A stretch of 64,000 nt of DNA from Neofusicoccum parvum (Eukaryota; Ascomycota; Dothideomycetes; Botryosphaeriales; Botryosphaeriaceae), in the NCBI GenBank assembly GCA_020912385.1, contig CP087211.1, positions 2,232,001-2,296,000 on the forward strand. The letters are read 5' to 3'. Made by a program: the position numbers and the translations under genes. This document shows positions 61,042 through 64,000 of the stretch, piece by piece. The notes under the pieces were generated by a model that saw only the letters and a list, made by a program, of their open reading frames with translations, was not told the origin of the DNA and ran no database searches. The stretch's first letter is position 1, and each line of letters opens with the position of its first letter.

Positions 61042-62471
61042 TCTGAGTATCCTTTTGCCCTCGGTGCAGGCGCGGTGGCGTCGTTGTGGAGTTTGTCATC
61101 GTGAGGAAATTTTTTGGTGTTTGATGAGGGCGCACGGACCCATCCGGTCCTTTGCCCGACGCTAACCGCATTTGGGGAATAGGTGTTCCGGCTTCCCGTT
61201 GGCCGATGAGCCCTGAGCCGAGGAAGACGCGAGGGCGGCAGCGGCAGCGGGGGCCTGCTGGGCGGTCTGGAACGAAGGGCTCGGGCTGTCCTTGTTGGCT
61301 GCCGCCTCGTTTCTGCTGAGCTGCGCGTTGGGATTGGCGAGATGGGCTGATTGCGGGCGGATCGTTCGACGTGCTGATGTTGAATTCAACTGAACGTGCC
61401 GTTTCTGCGGTCTGGGCTCTGGTTCGCCATTCCGGGGCATCGGGCTTCCAGGCTGCATTGCCGGTCGACTGCGGCGGCCAGTCTCCATTCCGGACCGTTC
61501 CGGCATCGTGGAAGATAGGACACGCGAAGTGGAGGATGCTGGGCCGGTCGCATTGCGTGAAGTCGACCGACAATCTCCAGCTTCATGTGAATCCGACAGA
61601 TGCGCTTGACGATGTCGCGCTTTGAGGGTCCGAAGGCCGTCGCGCGGGCCAGGCGATGCTCGTAATTCCGCCAGAGATGAAGCGCATTGTGGGTGTGATG
61701 CAAACAGGTGTGAGAGGGACGCGGTCGAAGAGAAGCTTAACGGAGGCCACAGGCAGGCAGCAGTGACGTCACGTGGACCCGCCTCACTCCAAATCGATCC
61801 CCGCAGACACGGGATGCCATGATTAACAACGGCCCGGAATAATACGAGTGCTTGCACTTCTCCAACTTCTCATGTCTGGCTTCTCTCAAGTCAATTCCAC
61901 AACCCTCCGACCACCAAAACACGTACATGTTACGGGCAGCGCAGCCTATCCTCATTGGTCCATTACCGCCAGGGCAGCTGGATGACTGATCGGTTCCAAG
62001 AAACCGTCATTGGTTGACACCCGTCAACGCACCTGTCTTGAAAGGGAGAGTCAAAGAACACTTCTAACGTCGAACGTCGGAAACTGTCGGAAACGCGCCA
62101 ATGCCGCCAAAATCTTTGTTCGACGTTTGATAAGCCGTTTGGCATTTTGAAACTCGCTTGTCCGTCTCCAATTTAACAAGCCAGCATTTCACTTGGCTTC
62201 ACAATGCTTCTGCAACTTTACCGGTCAATCCTGATTTGAGAAGCGCGCACGAGTTCCCAGGCTAAACGTTCCTATCACCGTCGCTTGCAGACGCGGGGTT
62301 GCGGCGATGATTTCGTGAGAAATCAGCCTTGCGCGGCTTGACTATGCTGCTCGCAGTGATAAGCTTGCGCAGCCTTGTTCATTTTGAGTCCTCTTTTTTT
62401 GCTACATTTTTCTTTCAGACTCATTGTCCATTTACTTTGTGCGATAATCCTGACCCGAACTTAGCCCCACC
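61042..62471. other. intergenic, 1.4 kb
   Basis: No supported gene. A 231-codon open frame on minus (61162-61857) has no ATG near its start and is Ser/Ala/Pro-rich. A 105-codon frame (61386-61703, minus) looks slightly better (HLWRNYEHRLARATAF) but matches nothing I know. Confidence 0.35.
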
Positions 62472-62708
62472 ATGGCAGAACTTTCTTCTGCGATTCTGAC
62501 CCTCTCCCTCTAATTCGGAGGCTTCAGTAAACGGGCCGCCCAATACCTTGAATATGCCAAAGACGAGATGGTGTCTATTTTCTTGGTAGCGGAACTTGAG
62601 AGAGCTAATCCCTCGGTGCAATTGTGCATATTCCTAGCCATATATGGCTCTCTGAGAGGGAAGGTGCAATGTATAGACATTGTTCCCGAAGGACTGAGTG
62701 AACGGCTG
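62472..62708 (+). pseudogene. gene relic with an in-frame stop
   Basis: A good start context (CCACCATGG) opens a frame reading MAELSSAILTLSL. It meets TAA at 62511-62513 and then continues in the same frame with well-composed coding sequence (FSKRAAQYLEYAKDEM, then FLVAELERANPSVQLC). It ends at a GTAAGT donor at 62708. The stop would be Gln (CAA) before a C-to-T change. I do not recognise the family and found no following exon. Confidence 0.35.
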
Positions 62709-63786
62709 TAAGTATCTCCCCAGTCTTCCTGATGACGTTCTACTCCTGCGGAAAAGCAAAGCAATAGAGAGGCCTCTGAAAGCTATGGAGCGCACTGGTA
62801 TCCGCCTTGATGCAAGCGTGACCCGCCAGCATAACCCGCAGGCAGCTATGGAGTCTCGGTCTTTGCAAACAGTGTTGGAGCTCGTGGAAAGCGGGATCGG
62901 GGGCTCAAGGGATCAGAAGCGTGGGAGAAGAGAAGCAGAACAAGTTTAGATGATTATAGATAATTACGTAACCACCTCCCAGCTTGATGAGCAGAGTAGA
63001 ATTAGATCCGTGAACCGCTCATCATCCACGTTACCTCATTCACCACGACAACCTCCAACGCCACCTTCTCAGCCACTACATGATAATTAAAGATATCTTT
63101 GCACTTGCGGCCATTAACATCGCATTCTTGATGGAGACGGTTATGTACTGGATGATCAATCCCGACGTCAAAGATCTCACCCAGCGCTGTGACTGAACTC
63201 TCTAAGTGACCGAGCCTCTTAAGAATCTGGAGACGGACCAGTTTCTAGGAACCGAAGAAACTGGATGCGTGCTAACGGACCGCCAATATGGGAAGAGTAA
63301 CCACAAGGCGGACGAGGGACAGATGTAACTGACTATATTTTGCCCAAAATGGGCTAGGTCAGACAGATATGTATGGCAACGTTCAAAATTTCCGCTTCTG
63401 TTCCCAAAGGCAAATGGAGAAGGGCATGCGTGATATTGACATTTAACAGTATGTCAGTCATACAAAAATAGATTGGATCCGACTGCTGAAAGGTGCATGG
63501 TTGCAATTTCTACCGATGAACTTCGACCCTTTGACATCTACAAGTACCATAAATTGAGGGAATAAATAGGCGATATGATTTATTATGGCTTTGGCAAGGC
63601 CATTAATGCAATCTATTTGAGACACCACCCGAGTGGGCCGTGATAAAGCCGTTTCCATTGCCACGTGGGAATGGCACAGTAGTCGGAAGGCGCCCGTTAC
63701 CAGATTTCGCACATTTGCGCCAAGGTAGTTAAATTGATTCTAGACCTCATGGCCTCACGCCAGCACTCTTCATAATGAGACCTTTC
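62709..63786. other. AT-richer intergenic
   Basis: No supported gene. The open frame at 62698-62949 (plus) begins in the presumed intron of the relic. The rest has frequent stops in all frames. Confidence 0.35.
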
Positions 63787-64000
63787 TCAGCGCCTTCCTT
63801 GGCAAGACTGTCTTGTGGCGGGCGCAGAAACCGATAGCGCGTTGATGTCCCAGTCGGGAGCTTGGGCCCGACATGTTCGCAGCTCGGAGCCCAATTCCGC
63901 GCTCATTAGCTCTGCTGCACTGTATTCCCGGGCAACGTTTTGACAGCCTGCTTTGTACTCGTAAAGCAGAATCAAGCAATCGGCAAGAGCGCGCGGCCTG
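63787..64000 (-). CDS. possible 3' end of a gene running off the window (unrecognised)
   Basis: One minus-strand frame is open from the window edge to a stop at 63787, about 70 codons. It reads residues such as ADCLILLYEYKAGC, VAREYSAAELMSAELGSEL and CRAQAPDWDINALSV. Its composition looks coding, with helical and acidic stretches, but no family is recognised and the rest lies outside the window. It could be chance. Confidence 0.3.
   Translation of the reverse strand, partial: RPRALADCLILLYEYKAGCQNVAREYSAAELMSAELGSELRTCRAQAPDWDINALSVSAPATRQSCQGRR

Noticed and set aside
60962..61573. 203-codon minus-strand open frame overlapping the tRNA
   Set aside because: It runs across the complete tRNA-Asp gene, so coding is very unlikely.
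61162..61857. 231-codon open frame on minus strand
   Set aside because: It opens with GTG rather than ATG and is low-complexity; no splice model improved it.
1..64000. CRISPR arrays, bacterial operons, ribosome binding sites, intact transposons, rRNA genes
   Set aside because: None seen; the window is eukaryotic nuclear DNA and no transposase or reverse-transcriptase-like frames were found.

Overview
This is nuclear DNA of a filamentous ascomycete (Pezizomycotina). The genes are split by short introns, mostly 42-130 bases, with GTRNGY-type donors and CTRAY-like branch sites. The gene families are typical of that group: a two-subunit cytosolic fatty acid synthase encoded head to head, CYP52-type and OrdA-like P450s, an ABCC transporter, a cutinase, a fungal rhodopsin-like 7-TM protein, and HeLo, NACHT and SesB-type proteins. 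The cutinase suggests a plant-associated fungus. I cannot name the species; a dothideomycete is a guess. All gene models come from reading frames, splice signals and remembered family patterns, with no database search.

Layout. 0-13.5 kb: FAS1 (beta, minus) and FAS2 (alpha, plus) share a 1.16 kb promoter. 15.4-16.9 kb: rhodopsin-like membrane protein. 17.2-21.8 kb: HeLo-NACHT-ankyrin STAND (NLR-like) gene with one in-frame TAG at the NACHT/ankyrin border. 21.8-26.4 kb: gene-poor, with a fold-back element, a 48-bp tandem repeat and a poorly resolved GPI-type secreted protein. 26.5-28.4 kb: PA-TM-RING ubiquitin ligase. 31.4-32.8 kb: ARP6. 34.8-36.5 kb: CYP52-like P450. 38.0-42.4 kb: a divergent pair, HeLo-pseudokinase (minus) and an active-looking kinase fused to two Rga-type LIM domains (plus). 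42.5-49.5 kb: ABCC transporter and OrdA-like P450, same strand. 50.6-53.3 kb: SesB-like alpha/beta hydrolase. 53.4-55.6 kb: RING protein with an apparent frameshift near its start. 56.4-60.2 kb: cutinase and alginate-lyase-like enzyme. 61.0 kb: intron-containing tRNA-Asp. 62-64 kb: gene relics and a possible partial gene.

How the genes may work together. FAS1 and FAS2 form one enzyme. The cutinase and the CYP52-type P450 could handle long-chain and hydroxy fatty acids, but no cluster is proven. The most interesting part is the concentration of fungal cell-death and allorecognition modules between 17 and 53 kb. The HeLo-pseudokinase sharing a promoter with an intact kinase recalls the animal MLKL (helical bundle plus pseudokinase) and RIPK3 (kinase) pair. 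The kinase is itself unusual because it carries LIM domains of the type normally found at the N-terminus of fungal Rho GTPase-activating proteins.
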